Positions 36,501 to 44,792 of a stretch of 64,000 nucleotides of DNA are shown here, in pieces. Origin of the DNA: Porphyromonas pasteri (GTDB taxonomy: Bacteria; Bacteroidota; Bacteroidia; Bacteroidales; Porphyromonadaceae). Under the pieces are notes generated by a model, which worked only from the letters and a program-made list of their open reading frames with translations, made no database searches and was not told the DNA's origin. The stretch covers positions 62,001 through 126,000 of the forward strand of contig NZ_BMPU01000003.1 of assembly GCF_014647755.1 (NCBI RefSeq), written 5' to 3'. Position 1 is the stretch's first letter. Each line of letters begins with the position of its first letter. Position numbers and translations under genes: made by a program.

Positions 36501-38319
36501 CTTCTACGAGCCACGTAGCGGTGACTCGCACTATATCACTGGGGAAATCGGCTACAACGGTCAGCCAGCGATGAGCATCGATGGGATCTACTATCCCCGT
36601 GAGAAGGTCTCTCCGCTCAAGGGAACGCTCACACTTACCTCCTTCCCGCTGGAGCTTGCGAACCCCTTCCTCGCGGAGAATAGTACCACGCTTGCGGGGA
36701 CTGCCGACGGGAGTATCAGACTCTCAGGGAAGCTCACCGAGCCACTTCTCTCGGGGCAGATGCACCTGAACAAGGGTATGCTGAACCTCAACGCCTACGG
36801 GACACACCTTGCTCTCGACTCTATCCCCGTACGCATGGAGGGCTCAGATATCTTCTTCGACCACTATGCGCTACGTCCCTCAGGAGATCCGAAGAAGGCA
36901 ATCTATATCGATGGCTCGATACGTAAGAGTACCACACCACAGGCTACGGCTTCGCTACGCATCACCTCTGATGAGCTGACCCTCCTCGACGAGCCTCGCC
37001 CCACCCGCGACGACCAGCTCCTCTATGGTAGGATCATCGCCTCGACACGTATGGTGGCTACGGGTCCCCTCACCTCACTGCGCGTCCGCGGTAGCGTGAA
37101 CGTACTCAGCGGTACGAACTGCACCTACGTTATGCGCGAAGACCCGCTGACAGCCAGCCAGCAGACAGACCAGCTCGTCCAATTCATCGACTTCTCCGAC
37201 ACCCTCTTCACCAAGAAGGTAGAGGTCGCCCCCACCTCTCTCGGCGGGCTTGATGTGAACCTAACGATCAACGTGGATCCCTCGGTACGTATCGGCGCTG
37301 ACCTCACGGCTGGCGGCACTGACTATGTCCATGCTCAGGGGGGCGGCACGCTCCACTTCACCTATCCGCCCTACGGCGAGATGAGTATGACGGGACGCTA
37401 CGAGATGAGTGGTGGTGGCGAGCTGAGCTACACCCTCCCCGTCGTAGGCAATAAGTGCTTCTCCATCGACCCCACCAGCACCCTCACGTGGACAGGACCG
37501 ATATCCAACCCCTACCTCAACTTCTCCGCTGTCAATAAGGTCAAGGCCACCGTATCCAGCTCATCGGAGAACTCCCAGCGTGTGAACTTCAACGTCAGCA
37601 TCCTCATCAAGGACTACGTCAGCAAGATGAACCTCAGCTTCGGCATCTCCGCTCCGGAGAACCTCTCCGTGCAGAATAGCATCTCGACGATGACCAAGGA
37701 AGAGCAGAGCAAGCAAGCCATCGCCCTTATGGCGACAGGTATGTATCTGGCAGGTGGCTCGGGGGCAGGCAATCTGGACCTCAACTCCGCACTGACCTCA
37801 CTCCTGCAGTCACAGATCAACAAGACCGCAGGCAAGCTCCTCCAAGGCACCGACCTCAACCTCGGCGTCGACCACTACGATGGCTCTTCGGGTGAGGCTG
37901 CTCGCACGGACTTCACCTATAGCTTCAGCCGCCGCTTCTACAATGACCGCATACGTATCATCGTCGGGGGTAAGGTGCAGAGTGGCGCAGGCGTGACGAA
38001 CCAGGGGCAGACCTTCCTCGACAACGTATCGCTGCAGTACCAGCTCGATAAGAGCGGTGAGCAGTACCTCAGTCTCTACCACAAGCTCGTCACCGACAAC
38101 GTCCTCGAAGGGGAGTTCTCCGAGACGGGGGTGGGCTATGTCATACGCCGCAAGATGTCCAGCCTACTCGACCTCTTCCGCCGTAAGCGCAAGAAGACGA
38201 CGACCGACACCACGACGACGCTCTTCCGCCAAGCATGGAAGCCCCGTCTCGATACGCTCTCGACTCAGCCGAGCCTCACGAGCGACTCGATGCCCACCCT
38301 CCGCTACCAAGCGAAGTAA
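33526..38319 (+). CDS. tamB: Translocation and assembly module protein TamB
   Basis: About 1597 residues when started at the ATG at 33526, just before the membrane helix (RILWGILLTPFVLILLVAV); an earlier in-frame ATG (33457) lies inside fcl and is rejected. TamB is an inner-membrane-anchored periplasmic bridge, a long hydrophobic beta-taco built of AsmA-like repeats, that works with a TamA-type outer-membrane partner and has been linked to outer-membrane protein insertion and lipid transport. The middle region is repetitive and beta-rich. The C-terminal DUF490-like domain includes GGGELSYTLPVVG and the family-like tail. tamL follows after 36 bp, confirming the pairing. Confidence 0.93.
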   Translation: MSRRSKYIKRILWGILLTPFVLILLVAVLLYVPPVQRFVVQRTAAYLSEKTGMQVSVGNIHLAFPLDLSLQKLQVLRSPGDTLISVGSLSLSPALRPLFDSQVEVPRIALDSLTYNQRDSLGLSLLQVHLPAATAEQLFVDLNKERVDLNRLTTQGGYIRYYSTDTTKKPEEESEPLKWLIRAGEIDLQKTRIEVAMPLDSLLIDADVDRLKIDRGEADLNKMRFQVAHTKIDAKSLRYSVDQNFSKLPFFDPQHIQLHDLHLEGEDIDSEGMRLSLLLRHAQLREQSGLKLLHLSGRYQMDSLAMRLDGLDLITDASSIKGYLSMPWSLLQSDRKAQLELSTNTSLGIKDILLFAGKTLQETPDGRELFNTFARHRLLAPLKMQTELTGTLTAIQIRQAELKWPDILDLNLSGTLSEVLEMHRSGRLKLRGRVGPKANTLLGLLAPEQAKTYRIPSPLTISGDVDIRRGRYEGDLTAEEGTGKLQLKGHFTEATKTYDLVLKAQDIDGRHFMPQDSIGRVSLDVALQGRGFDPLSPHTQLSIRGRLHEANRGSLHLQDITLDGSLQSGNLGLSLNSMNPGANFTLQLDGIFSHQGINTGIGLELVDLDLQRLGFSETPLAGKLRLEGELRSDLKDTHTIQAVLDGMNFTMGNEKVAPPRAELYVSTSPQDIHASLTSGDMKSSLYVEASPTMAQKEVTTLLDETLRQIDLITSGKSATKYLEDLAVHLPKATFSLSMGKDNPLRYYLAEQRIAVGSLTANLATSPQEGISGSVGLSDLRIDTLRINAAQLNISTERTAIARGDSMSLALFGTVMKSHFREQEGFTINTDLRASLQGGHLDISYQDERGQTVHATEASGSWSGEAYQLHFLGDRLRIASNDYLINSDNQLSLRKRDNFLLGSLKLTGEKRGEFSLQATEETPGVQDILLGIHNLHLEDYRSLGLPDVGGIFFGDVHYQRKGDLSQQPTISGDLSISDLRYEDKKLGHFTSSLFYEPRSGDSHYITGEIGYNGQPAMSIDGIYYPREKVSPLKGTLTLTSFPLELANPFLAENSTTLAGTADGSIRLSGKLTEPLLSGQMHLNKGMLNLNAYGTHLALDSIPVRMEGSDIFFDHYALRPSGDPKKAIYIDGSIRKSTTPQATASLRITSDELTLLDEPRPTRDDQLLYGRIIASTRMVATGPLTSLRVRGSVNVLSGTNCTYVMREDPLTASQQTDQLVQFIDFSDTLFTKKVEVAPTSLGGLDVNLTINVDPSVRIGADLTAGGTDYVHAQGGGTLHFTYPPYGEMSMTGRYEMSGGGELSYTLPVVGNKCFSIDPTSTLTWTGPISNPYLNFSAVNKVKATVSSSSENSQRVNFNVSILIKDYVSKMNLSFGISAPENLSVQNSISTMTKEEQSKQAIALMATGMYLAGGSGAGNLDLNSALTSLLQSQINKTAGKLLQGTDLNLGVDHYDGSSGEAARTDFTYSFSRRFYNDRIRIIVGGKVQSGAGVTNQGQTFLDNVSLQYQLDKSGEQYLSLYHKLVTDNVLEGEFSETGVGYVIRRKMSSLLDLFRRKRKKTTTDTTTTLFRQAWKPRLDTLSTQPSLTSDSMPTLRYQAK

Positions 38320-38355
38320 GGCCTCCGCTCCTCCCTATCTACACCTATCCCACTT

Positions 38356-40788
38356 ATGCATATCCGTCTCACTACCCGCCTCCTTACCGCCCTCACACTC
38401 CTCGCTCTCGGGGCGTGCTCGATAAGGAAGTATCAGGGTCCAGATGACCAGATTTATATAGGTATCCGGAAGATCGAGGTCTCCGATCGCCCCCAGCACT
38501 CCTACGCTGAGCAGGCGATAGCCGCTGCCGAGGAGCGCCTCAACTATGCGCCCAACGGGTCGGTCTTCGGTAGTAGCTCTATACGCTTCCCCTTTGCACT
38601 CCTGAGCCCTGCTATCTACATGCACTTCTCTGCGGACTCTACGCTTGCGGGGCGCGTGATGCGTCGCCTCACAGCCAAGCCCGTCTGGATGCGAGACGTC
38701 AGCCCCAGCCTGCGCGCCAAGGTCGCCCAGCAGACACTCCGCGAGCACGGCTACCTCCGCGCCACGACCAGCTCCGAGATCATCCCCGCCACCGCTGACT
38801 CCATGCAGGCTCGTGTGGACTACAAGATGCAGCTGGGCCCACTCTTCCTCTTGGACAGCGTGCAGTACTTCCCTCGTGTCTACATCCGCCCTGGGAGATA
38901 CTTCTACCATCACCGCCTCAGTGCCCTGCAGAAGGGACGTCCCTTCTCCATCGCAGCGCTCGAGGATGACCGCACCGTCACCCGTGCCTTCCTCCGAGAG
39001 CACGGCTACTATTACCTCAAGTCCGAGCACATCGGCTACGAAGCTGATACCCTCATCACCCCGCAGCGCGTGAACCTACGCACAGTGCTCTCTGCGAGCA
39101 CGCCTCCCGAAGCACTGCGCCAGTGGCGTGTGGGGAAGATCATGCTCCGCCAGCTCCCCGAAGATCCCGAAGCCCCCACGAACCTCACCACGACGGATAG
39201 CGTAGCCCTCACCGACAGCATCGCTCTGTACTACTCGGGCCGCCCCATCGTCCGCCCCGGTGCGCTGAAGACCCGTGTCCGCATCCGTCCAGGCAAGCTC
39301 TACAGCAGTCTCGAGGAGGAGCGTACACTATCGGCACTCACGGGGCTCAATGCCTTCTCCTCGGTAGAGTTCTACTTCACCCCTCGCGAGACCTTCACCA
39401 AGGACTCCACAGCGGTAGATAGTACAGCTATGAGTAGCACGAGCGACTCGACAGCCGTACAGCGCCCCACCTTCTCGAGCGTCGCAGACAGCATCGGCAC
39501 GCTCGATCTGATGATCCTCCTCAGGAAGGACAAGCCCTGGAGCACCTACCTCGGGGCGGCCTTCATGCGTAAGTCGACGGGCTTCATCGGGCCAGGTATC
39601 TCAGCATCTATCGAGCGAAGCAACGTCTTCGGCGGTGGGGAGAAGCTCTCTGCCAGCGTCTCTGGCTCCTATGAGTGGCAGACGGGGCGTAGCCCTGCAG
39701 ACTCCTACTCGGTGTCTATCAATAGCTATCAGCTCGGTGCTGACCTCTCTCTCACCTTCCCCTCGATCCTCTTCCCTCGCCTCATCGACGCGTACTACAA
39801 GTATCCGACGTCGACGAGCTTCAAGGTCGCTCTGCAGAGTGTCAATCACGCACGCTACTATACCCTGCGTTCCCTCTCCTTCACGATGGACTACAACTTC
39901 CAGCCATCGAGCAGATGGAGTCATCGTATCACGCCGCTCAGCCTGAACTTCACTCGGCTGACCCGCACGACGGAGCGCTTCGACCAGCTCATCCTCGCCA
40001 ACCCCGCTCTTGGGCTTAGCTTAAGCAATCAGTTCATCCCCAAGATCGGCTACGGCTTCACCTATACCCACCGCGAGGACGACAGTCCACACTATATGCA
40101 GCTCTCGGGCGAAATCAGTGAGGCAGGGAATCTCGTCAATGCTACGATGAGGGCCTTTGGTCGTGAGTACAATGACACGAAGACGCTCTTCGGTGTGCCC
40201 TTCGCACAGTTCGTCAAGGCAGCCATTGACCTCCGCTACTCCTACCGTATCGACCGCAAGCAGACGCTGGCTACCCACTTCGCTACGGGAGCTATCTATC
40301 CCTATGGCAATGCCATTACGGCGCCTTATATCGAGCAGTTCTACGTCGGGGGAGCCAATAGTATCCGTGCCTTCACGGTACGAAGTCTGGGCCCAGGGAG
40401 CTACAATCCCACGACCGTCAATGCCTACTCCTTCATGGACCGCGTGGGCGAATTCAAGCTCGAGGCGAACGCGGAGTTCCGTCGTCACCTCTTCGGCAGC
40501 TGCTACGGAGCCGTCTTCCTCGATGCGGGGAACGTATGGCTCCTGCGCCCCGACACCTCTCGCCCTGGGGCTGCACTCAGCGAAGCAGGCTCGTTGGGTA
40601 AGTTCCTCGACCAAGTCGCCGTAGGTACGGGAGCAGGTCTGCGCTACGACCTCTCGTTCCTCGTCGTGCGCTTCGATGTCGGTGTGGGCCTTCACCTCCC
40701 CTACAAGACGACACGAAGTGGCTGGTACAATATCCCCAGCTTCCGCGATGCCTTAGGCTTCCATCTGGCTATCGGCTACCCCTTCTAA
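38356..40788 (+). CDS. tamL: TamL, lipidated TamA/Omp85-family outer-membrane protein
   Basis: An 810-residue Omp85-family beta-barrel with N-terminal POTRA-like domains (about residues 30-360) and a C-terminal barrel (about 480-810). The signal peptide ends in LALGAC, which makes C21 a lipidated cysteine; this is the feature that distinguishes Bacteroidota TamL from proteobacterial TamA. Barrel signatures include FYVGGANSIRAFTVRSLGPG and the terminal FHLAIGYPF, which ends in an aromatic residue as outer-membrane barrels do. It follows tamB by 36 bp and should form its outer-membrane partner. A Ser/Thr-rich linker (STAVDSTAMSSTSDSTA) separates the POTRA region from the barrel. Confidence 0.93.
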   Translation: MHIRLTTRLLTALTLLALGACSIRKYQGPDDQIYIGIRKIEVSDRPQHSYAEQAIAAAEERLNYAPNGSVFGSSSIRFPFALLSPAIYMHFSADSTLAGRVMRRLTAKPVWMRDVSPSLRAKVAQQTLREHGYLRATTSSEIIPATADSMQARVDYKMQLGPLFLLDSVQYFPRVYIRPGRYFYHHRLSALQKGRPFSIAALEDDRTVTRAFLREHGYYYLKSEHIGYEADTLITPQRVNLRTVLSASTPPEALRQWRVGKIMLRQLPEDPEAPTNLTTTDSVALTDSIALYYSGRPIVRPGALKTRVRIRPGKLYSSLEEERTLSALTGLNAFSSVEFYFTPRETFTKDSTAVDSTAMSSTSDSTAVQRPTFSSVADSIGTLDLMILLRKDKPWSTYLGAAFMRKSTGFIGPGISASIERSNVFGGGEKLSASVSGSYEWQTGRSPADSYSVSINSYQLGADLSLTFPSILFPRLIDAYYKYPTSTSFKVALQSVNHARYYTLRSLSFTMDYNFQPSSRWSHRITPLSLNFTRLTRTTERFDQLILANPALGLSLSNQFIPKIGYGFTYTHREDDSPHYMQLSGEISEAGNLVNATMRAFGREYNDTKTLFGVPFAQFVKAAIDLRYSYRIDRKQTLATHFATGAIYPYGNAITAPYIEQFYVGGANSIRAFTVRSLGPGSYNPTTVNAYSFMDRVGEFKLEANAEFRRHLFGSCYGAVFLDAGNVWLLRPDTSRPGAALSEAGSLGKFLDQVAVGTGAGLRYDLSFLVVRFDVGVGLHLPYKTTRSGWYNIPSFRDALGFHLAIGYPF

Positions 40789-40882
40789 GTCGCTACAGCA
40801 AAGGCGCCTACCCCTCTTCCTTCCCTCATCTTCACGAAGGTGCTACCCCAGACCCATAGCGGTAAGGGGTACGAACCTATAT

Positions 40883-41207
40883 TGAGACTGTTGCGGCAGA
40901 GTCCTACCCTCTATTTAGAGCGCTAAGGCATCGCACACCCAGCTCCCCGATATACCTCTCCGAAGTGATACGCTTTTCCCTCCGACTTATCGCGAGTATT
41001 CCTCTTATCCAGCGAAGGGAAAAGCATCGTTCGCGTGAAGAAAAAAGCACCTTCACGTAGTGGTATTCTTCTATCTATGTACGTAGATTTAAAGACCAGG
41101 CACGTAAATCCAAATATCCACGTACGTAGATATTAGAGCCACGTACGTAGTCCAAACTTATCTGCCACGCGTCCACAACTTTTGTCCCTACGCGGAGCAA
41201 CAACCTG
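40883..41207 (+). repeat. Dispersed 325-bp TIR element, copy D
   Basis: The ends TGAGACTGTTGC and GCAACAACCTG are inverted repeats with two mismatches near the tip. The flanks read CCTATAT on the left and ATATAGG on the right, consistent with insertion into a CCTATATAGG core with duplication of ATAT. Confidence 0.88.
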
Positions 41208-41281
41208 ATATAGGTCACTTCACAAAGCTATATAGGAATCAGTGCAACGCTATATAGCTTTCTTAGCCATCCTATATAGGT
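41205..41281. repeat. Array of 22-bp-spaced palindromic units (ctatatag class)
   Basis: Cores begin near 41206 and at 41228, 41250 and 41272, spaced 22 bp. One further half-unit (CCTATATT) lies on the left of copy D, so the element splits the array. Confidence 0.78.
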
Positions 41282-41377
41282 TCACATCACCCTTCCCAGA
41301 AGAGTCGTAGCGAGGACGCAACGACGAAGCTCTATGCAGTGGCAACGCACACCTCAAGCTATTCGGTGAGAATTAGC

Positions 41378-41385
41378 TAACTTTG
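41378..41385 (+). promoter_or_regulatory. Putative -7 element for slyD
   Basis: TAACTTTG, a TAnnTTTG match, predicts transcription from about 41392 and a leader of about 75 nt. Confidence 0.45.
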
Positions 41386-41465
41386 CGCCAGTTCGGCGAT
41401 GCCTCCCGCCTTGTATGAGGTAGGAGCATCCCATTATTCACATCCTAAATATCATAGTGTAGATT

Positions 41466-42035
41466 ATGACGATAGCACCTAATAAGTTCGTCGCACTCGA
41501 CTACGAGCTGTACGTCGGTGATGAGAACGAGCGTATCCTGATGGAGCAGACCACCCCCGACCGTCCTCTGGAGTACATCCAGGGCATGGGTATGATGCTG
41601 CCCGCCTTCGAGAAGCAGCTCTTCGGCCTCAAGGCAGGGGACAAGTTCGACTTCGTCCTCAAGTGCGAAGATGCCTACGGCGAGCCTTCTGACGAAGCCG
41701 TCCAGGAGCTGCCCCGTGAGATCTTCGTAGACAGCGAAGGTAAGCTCGATGCTCTGGTCGTCGAAGGTGCTACGCTGCCCCTGCACACGCCCGATGGGCA
41801 GATCATCCGTGGTAGCGTCCTCGAGATCAAGGACGAAGTCGTCGTATTCGACTTCAACCACCCCCTGGCAGGCGAAGACCTCCACTTCATCGGCGCTATC
41901 AAGGAAGTCCACGATGCTACGCCCGAGGAGATCGAGCAGTTCTTCGGCGGACATGATGGCTGCGGCTGTGGCTGCGACCATGACCACGAAGGCCACGAAG
42001 AAGGTGGTGGCTGTGGTGGCTGTGGCTGCCACTAA
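41466..42035 (+). CDS. slyD: FKBP-type peptidyl-prolyl isomerase SlyD
   Basis: A 189-residue SlyD-type prolyl isomerase and chaperone. The FKBP domain has the inserted-in-flap domain typical of SlyD in the middle (about residues 70-120). The C-terminal 27 residues are a Cys/His/Gly-rich metal-binding tail (including GCGCGCDHDHEGHEE), the hallmark that lets SlyD bind nickel and other metals. It is transcribed alone between its own promoter and a hairpin. Confidence 0.95.
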   Translation: MTIAPNKFVALDYELYVGDENERILMEQTTPDRPLEYIQGMGMMLPAFEKQLFGLKAGDKFDFVLKCEDAYGEPSDEAVQELPREIFVDSEGKLDALVVEGATLPLHTPDGQIIRGSVLEIKDEVVVFDFNHPLAGEDLHFIGAIKEVHDATPEEIEQFFGGHDGCGCGCDHDHEGHEEGGGCGGCGCH

Positions 42036-42051
42036 GCACGCGTAATCATAG

Positions 42052-42093
42052 AGCACGGATACCCTGAGCCTTAGGCTCGTGGGCATCCGTGCT
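42052..42093 (+). terminator. Hairpin terminator after slyD
   Basis: Outer arms AGCACGGAT (42052-42060) and ATCCGTGCT (42085-42093) enclose a second stem (GAGCC/GGCTC), with TTTGCT after it. It ends 33 bp before the aroC start. Confidence 0.75.
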
Positions 42094-42126
42094 TTGCTAT
42101 ATCACCCCCTTCACCCGCCCATCACG

Positions 42127-43245
42127 ATGAATACCTTCGGCAGACTCCTTCGCCTAACCTCCTTCGGTGAGTCCCACGGACCCGCCCTCGGTGGTGTGCT
42201 CGACGGCTTCCCTGCAGGCTTCGCCATCGACGAAGCCGCTATCGAGGGGGCTCTACGTCGTAGACAAGGCGGGCGAAGCAACCTCACCACCCCACGGCGC
42301 GAGAGCGACAAGGTACGCTTCCTCTCGGGTATCTATGAGGGGCGGACGCTGGGCACACCCATTGCCTTCGTCATCGACAACGCCGACACACGAAGCCAGG
42401 ACTACTCACAGCTCTGTGACCTCTACCGCCCTGGGCATGCCGACTTCACCTATCAGGCGAAGTACGGACACCGCGACCCACGAGGTGGCGGGAGAGCCTC
42501 AGCACGCGAGACCGTCGTGCGTGTCGTCGCAGGTGCTCTCTGTGATCAGTGGTTACGAGCCGAAGGCGTCCACATCTCGGCCTACCTCAGTCAAGTCGGA
42601 GCTGTCCACTATGATGACAGCCACCTGTATGAGGCGATTCATCTCACTGAGGGCGATAAGGTGCTCCTCCAGAGACGCTATGAGCAGGTCGTCCCCTGCC
42701 CCGACAAGGCGACAGCAGAGCGCATGGCTGCAGCCGTAGCCGTGACACGCGATAGCCGTGACAGCATCGGCGGAGTCATCTCCTGCCGTGTCGATGGCCT
42801 GCCCGCAGGCTTAGGCGAGCCACTCTATGACAAGCTCTCCAGCCGCTTGGCCTCAGCGATGATGAGCATCAATGCCGCTCGAGGCTTCGAGATAGGCGAT
42901 GGCCTTGCCCTCGCCTCTGAGTATGGGTCAGCGGCCAACGATCCCTTTGTCCCCACCGAAGCAGGGGCTATCGAGCAGCAGACCAACCACTGCGGAGGCC
43001 TCCTCGGTGGCATCAGCACGGGTGCACCACTCACCTTCCGCACGGCCTTCAAGCCCACCTCCTCCATCGGTCGCGAGCAGACGACCTGCCGCACTGATGG
43101 CACCCCCACCTCCCTCTCTATCACGGGGCGCCACGACCCATGTGTCGCCCTGCGTGCCGTACCCATCGTCGAGGCGATGACGGCCCTTACCCTTATGGAC
43201 TTTTACCTCCTCCACCGCGCCTACTTGACTGCGGAGCGAGGATAG
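42127..43245 (+). CDS. aroC: Chorismate synthase
   Basis: A 372-residue enzyme that converts 5-enolpyruvylshikimate-3-phosphate to chorismate with reduced FMN. Conserved blocks are RLTSFGESHGPALGGVLDG at the N-terminus, HADFTYQAKYGHRDPRGGGR in the middle and the late RHDPCVALRAVPIVEAM. I start it at the ATG at 42127, directly before the conserved MNTFG; an earlier frame start would lie within the slyD terminator. The flippase gene begins 11 bp after its stop, so aroC leads an envelope polysaccharide unit, an unexpected position for a housekeeping aromatic gene. Confidence 0.95.
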   Translation: MNTFGRLLRLTSFGESHGPALGGVLDGFPAGFAIDEAAIEGALRRRQGGRSNLTTPRRESDKVRFLSGIYEGRTLGTPIAFVIDNADTRSQDYSQLCDLYRPGHADFTYQAKYGHRDPRGGGRASARETVVRVVAGALCDQWLRAEGVHISAYLSQVGAVHYDDSHLYEAIHLTEGDKVLLQRRYEQVVPCPDKATAERMAAAVAVTRDSRDSIGGVISCRVDGLPAGLGEPLYDKLSSRLASAMMSINAARGFEIGDGLALASEYGSAANDPFVPTEAGAIEQQTNHCGGLLGGISTGAPLTFRTAFKPTSSIGREQTTCRTDGTPTSLSITGRHDPCVALRAVPIVEAMTALTLMDFYLLHRAYLTAERG

Positions 43246-43255
43246 ACAACTATAC

Positions 43256-44776
43256 ATGGCGAGCGTAGCAGCAAAGGAAAGTATCACTGGTACCATCGTG
43301 ACCTACATAGGCGTCGGGATAGGCTTCCTGACGACCTTCTTTATCTTGGCCAAGTTCCTCACTCCCGAGGAGATCGGCTTGACGCGCCTTTTGCCCGAGC
43401 TGGCGACACAGCTCTCGGGGCTGGGCATGCTCGGGATGACCTATTCACTCAGTCGCTATTTCCCCTTCTTCCGCGACTCCGAGACCAACCCCTACCGCGC
43501 TGAGGACGGGCCGAACCACGGCTTCTTCTACTACGTCACGGTCGTCGGGGCGATCGGTGCCGTGCTGATGACGCTCCTCTACATCCTTGCCAAGGGGCCT
43601 CTGATGTCGCTCTACAGCGACAGAAGCCCACTACTCGCGGACTTCTACTATGCCGTGATACCGCTGACGCTCTTCACGATGGGCTGGACGATCTTCGAGC
43701 TCTACACCTACCAGCTGATGCGTGTAGCTGTGCCGAAGGGCATCAAGGAGGTACTCCTGCGTGTACTCCAGCTCGCTGCCTACCTGCTCTACGCCTTCGG
43801 CTACATCGACTTCACGACGATGGTGTGGGGCTTCATCGGGAGCTTCGGCGTCTGTATGCTTGCCAGCGGTGTCTACCTCGGGCAGATCACCTCGCTGAGC
43901 CTTCGCCACAACCCCAGCTACGTCTCACCCGAGATGCGCCGTGGCTTCTATCGCTATACGGCACTCTATACGCTGAGCTCGGTGGGCATCACGCTGGCGG
44001 GGCGTATGGACCTCTTTATGGTGGCCTTCATCGACCGCGGGGGACTCTCCTCCGCTGGGGTCTATACGATGGCCTTCTATATGGTCTCGATCATCGAGAT
44101 CCCGATGCGCGCTATCCTCAATGTGGCAGCTCCGAAGATCGCCGAGGCAGCGAAGCACGGCGACACGAAGCGCGTCGAGGAGGTCTACCGCCTCGTAGCC
44201 TTCTATCAGCTCCTCTCAGGGCTCTTGATCTTCGCGATGATCTGGGTGAATATCGACAACATCTTCGGTATTATGCCCAATGGCGAGCAGTTCACCGGCG
44301 GTAAGTGGATCTTCTTCTACCTCGGGCTGGCGAAGCTCGTCGAGCTGACCTTGACCTGTAGCCATACGGTCGTCAGCACCTCACGCTACTACAAGTGGAA
44401 TATCTACTACACGATCAGCGTACTCGTGATGTCGTTCGTCTCCACCGTCTTCCTCATCCCAGCCTACGGCACACTCGGCGCAGCGCTGGCGATGCTCCTC
44501 ACAAATATCGTGAGCTATGGCCTGCAGCAGCTCCTGCTGAGTGTGAAGATGCACGTCAGTCCCTTCACCAGTCGTATGCTCCTTCTGATACCGATCGCAG
44601 CCGTGGCATGGGGCATTGATGCGCTCCTCCCGACCTTCAGCTCGGTATGGATCGACCTCTTCGTTCGCTCGGCTCTCGTGGGGCTGGGTCTACTCCTCGC
44701 GCTCCTGGCTCTGCGCATCACGCCTGAGCTGATGAGTATGCTCGAGGGCAAGCTCCCCAAGCGCCTACGCCGCTAA
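43256..44776 (+). CDS. Polysaccharide flippase (Wzx/MATE-like)
   Basis: A 506-residue integral membrane protein with about 12-14 hydrophobic segments, of the lipopolysaccharide and oligosaccharide flippase family within the MOP superfamily. Characteristic stretches are the first-helix region TYIGVGIGFLTTFFILAKFLTP and SLSRYFPF, and the C-terminal domain helices with YGTLGAALAMLLTNIVSYGL. It should translocate a lipid-linked oligosaccharide across the inner membrane. It lies between aroC (11 bp) and two glycosyltransferase genes, which would build the same glycan. Confidence 0.88.
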   Translation: MASVAAKESITGTIVTYIGVGIGFLTTFFILAKFLTPEEIGLTRLLPELATQLSGLGMLGMTYSLSRYFPFFRDSETNPYRAEDGPNHGFFYYVTVVGAIGAVLMTLLYILAKGPLMSLYSDRSPLLADFYYAVIPLTLFTMGWTIFELYTYQLMRVAVPKGIKEVLLRVLQLAAYLLYAFGYIDFTTMVWGFIGSFGVCMLASGVYLGQITSLSLRHNPSYVSPEMRRGFYRYTALYTLSSVGITLAGRMDLFMVAFIDRGGLSSAGVYTMAFYMVSIIEIPMRAILNVAAPKIAEAAKHGDTKRVEEVYRLVAFYQLLSGLLIFAMIWVNIDNIFGIMPNGEQFTGGKWIFFYLGLAKLVELTLTCSHTVVSTSRYYKWNIYYTISVLVMSFVSTVFLIPAYGTLGAALAMLLTNIVSYGLQQLLLSVKMHVSPFTSRMLLLIPIAAVAWGIDALLPTFSSVWIDLFVRSALVGLGLLLALLALRITPELMSMLEGKLPKRLRR

Positions 44777-44792
44777 TCCCCGCCGACACGTG

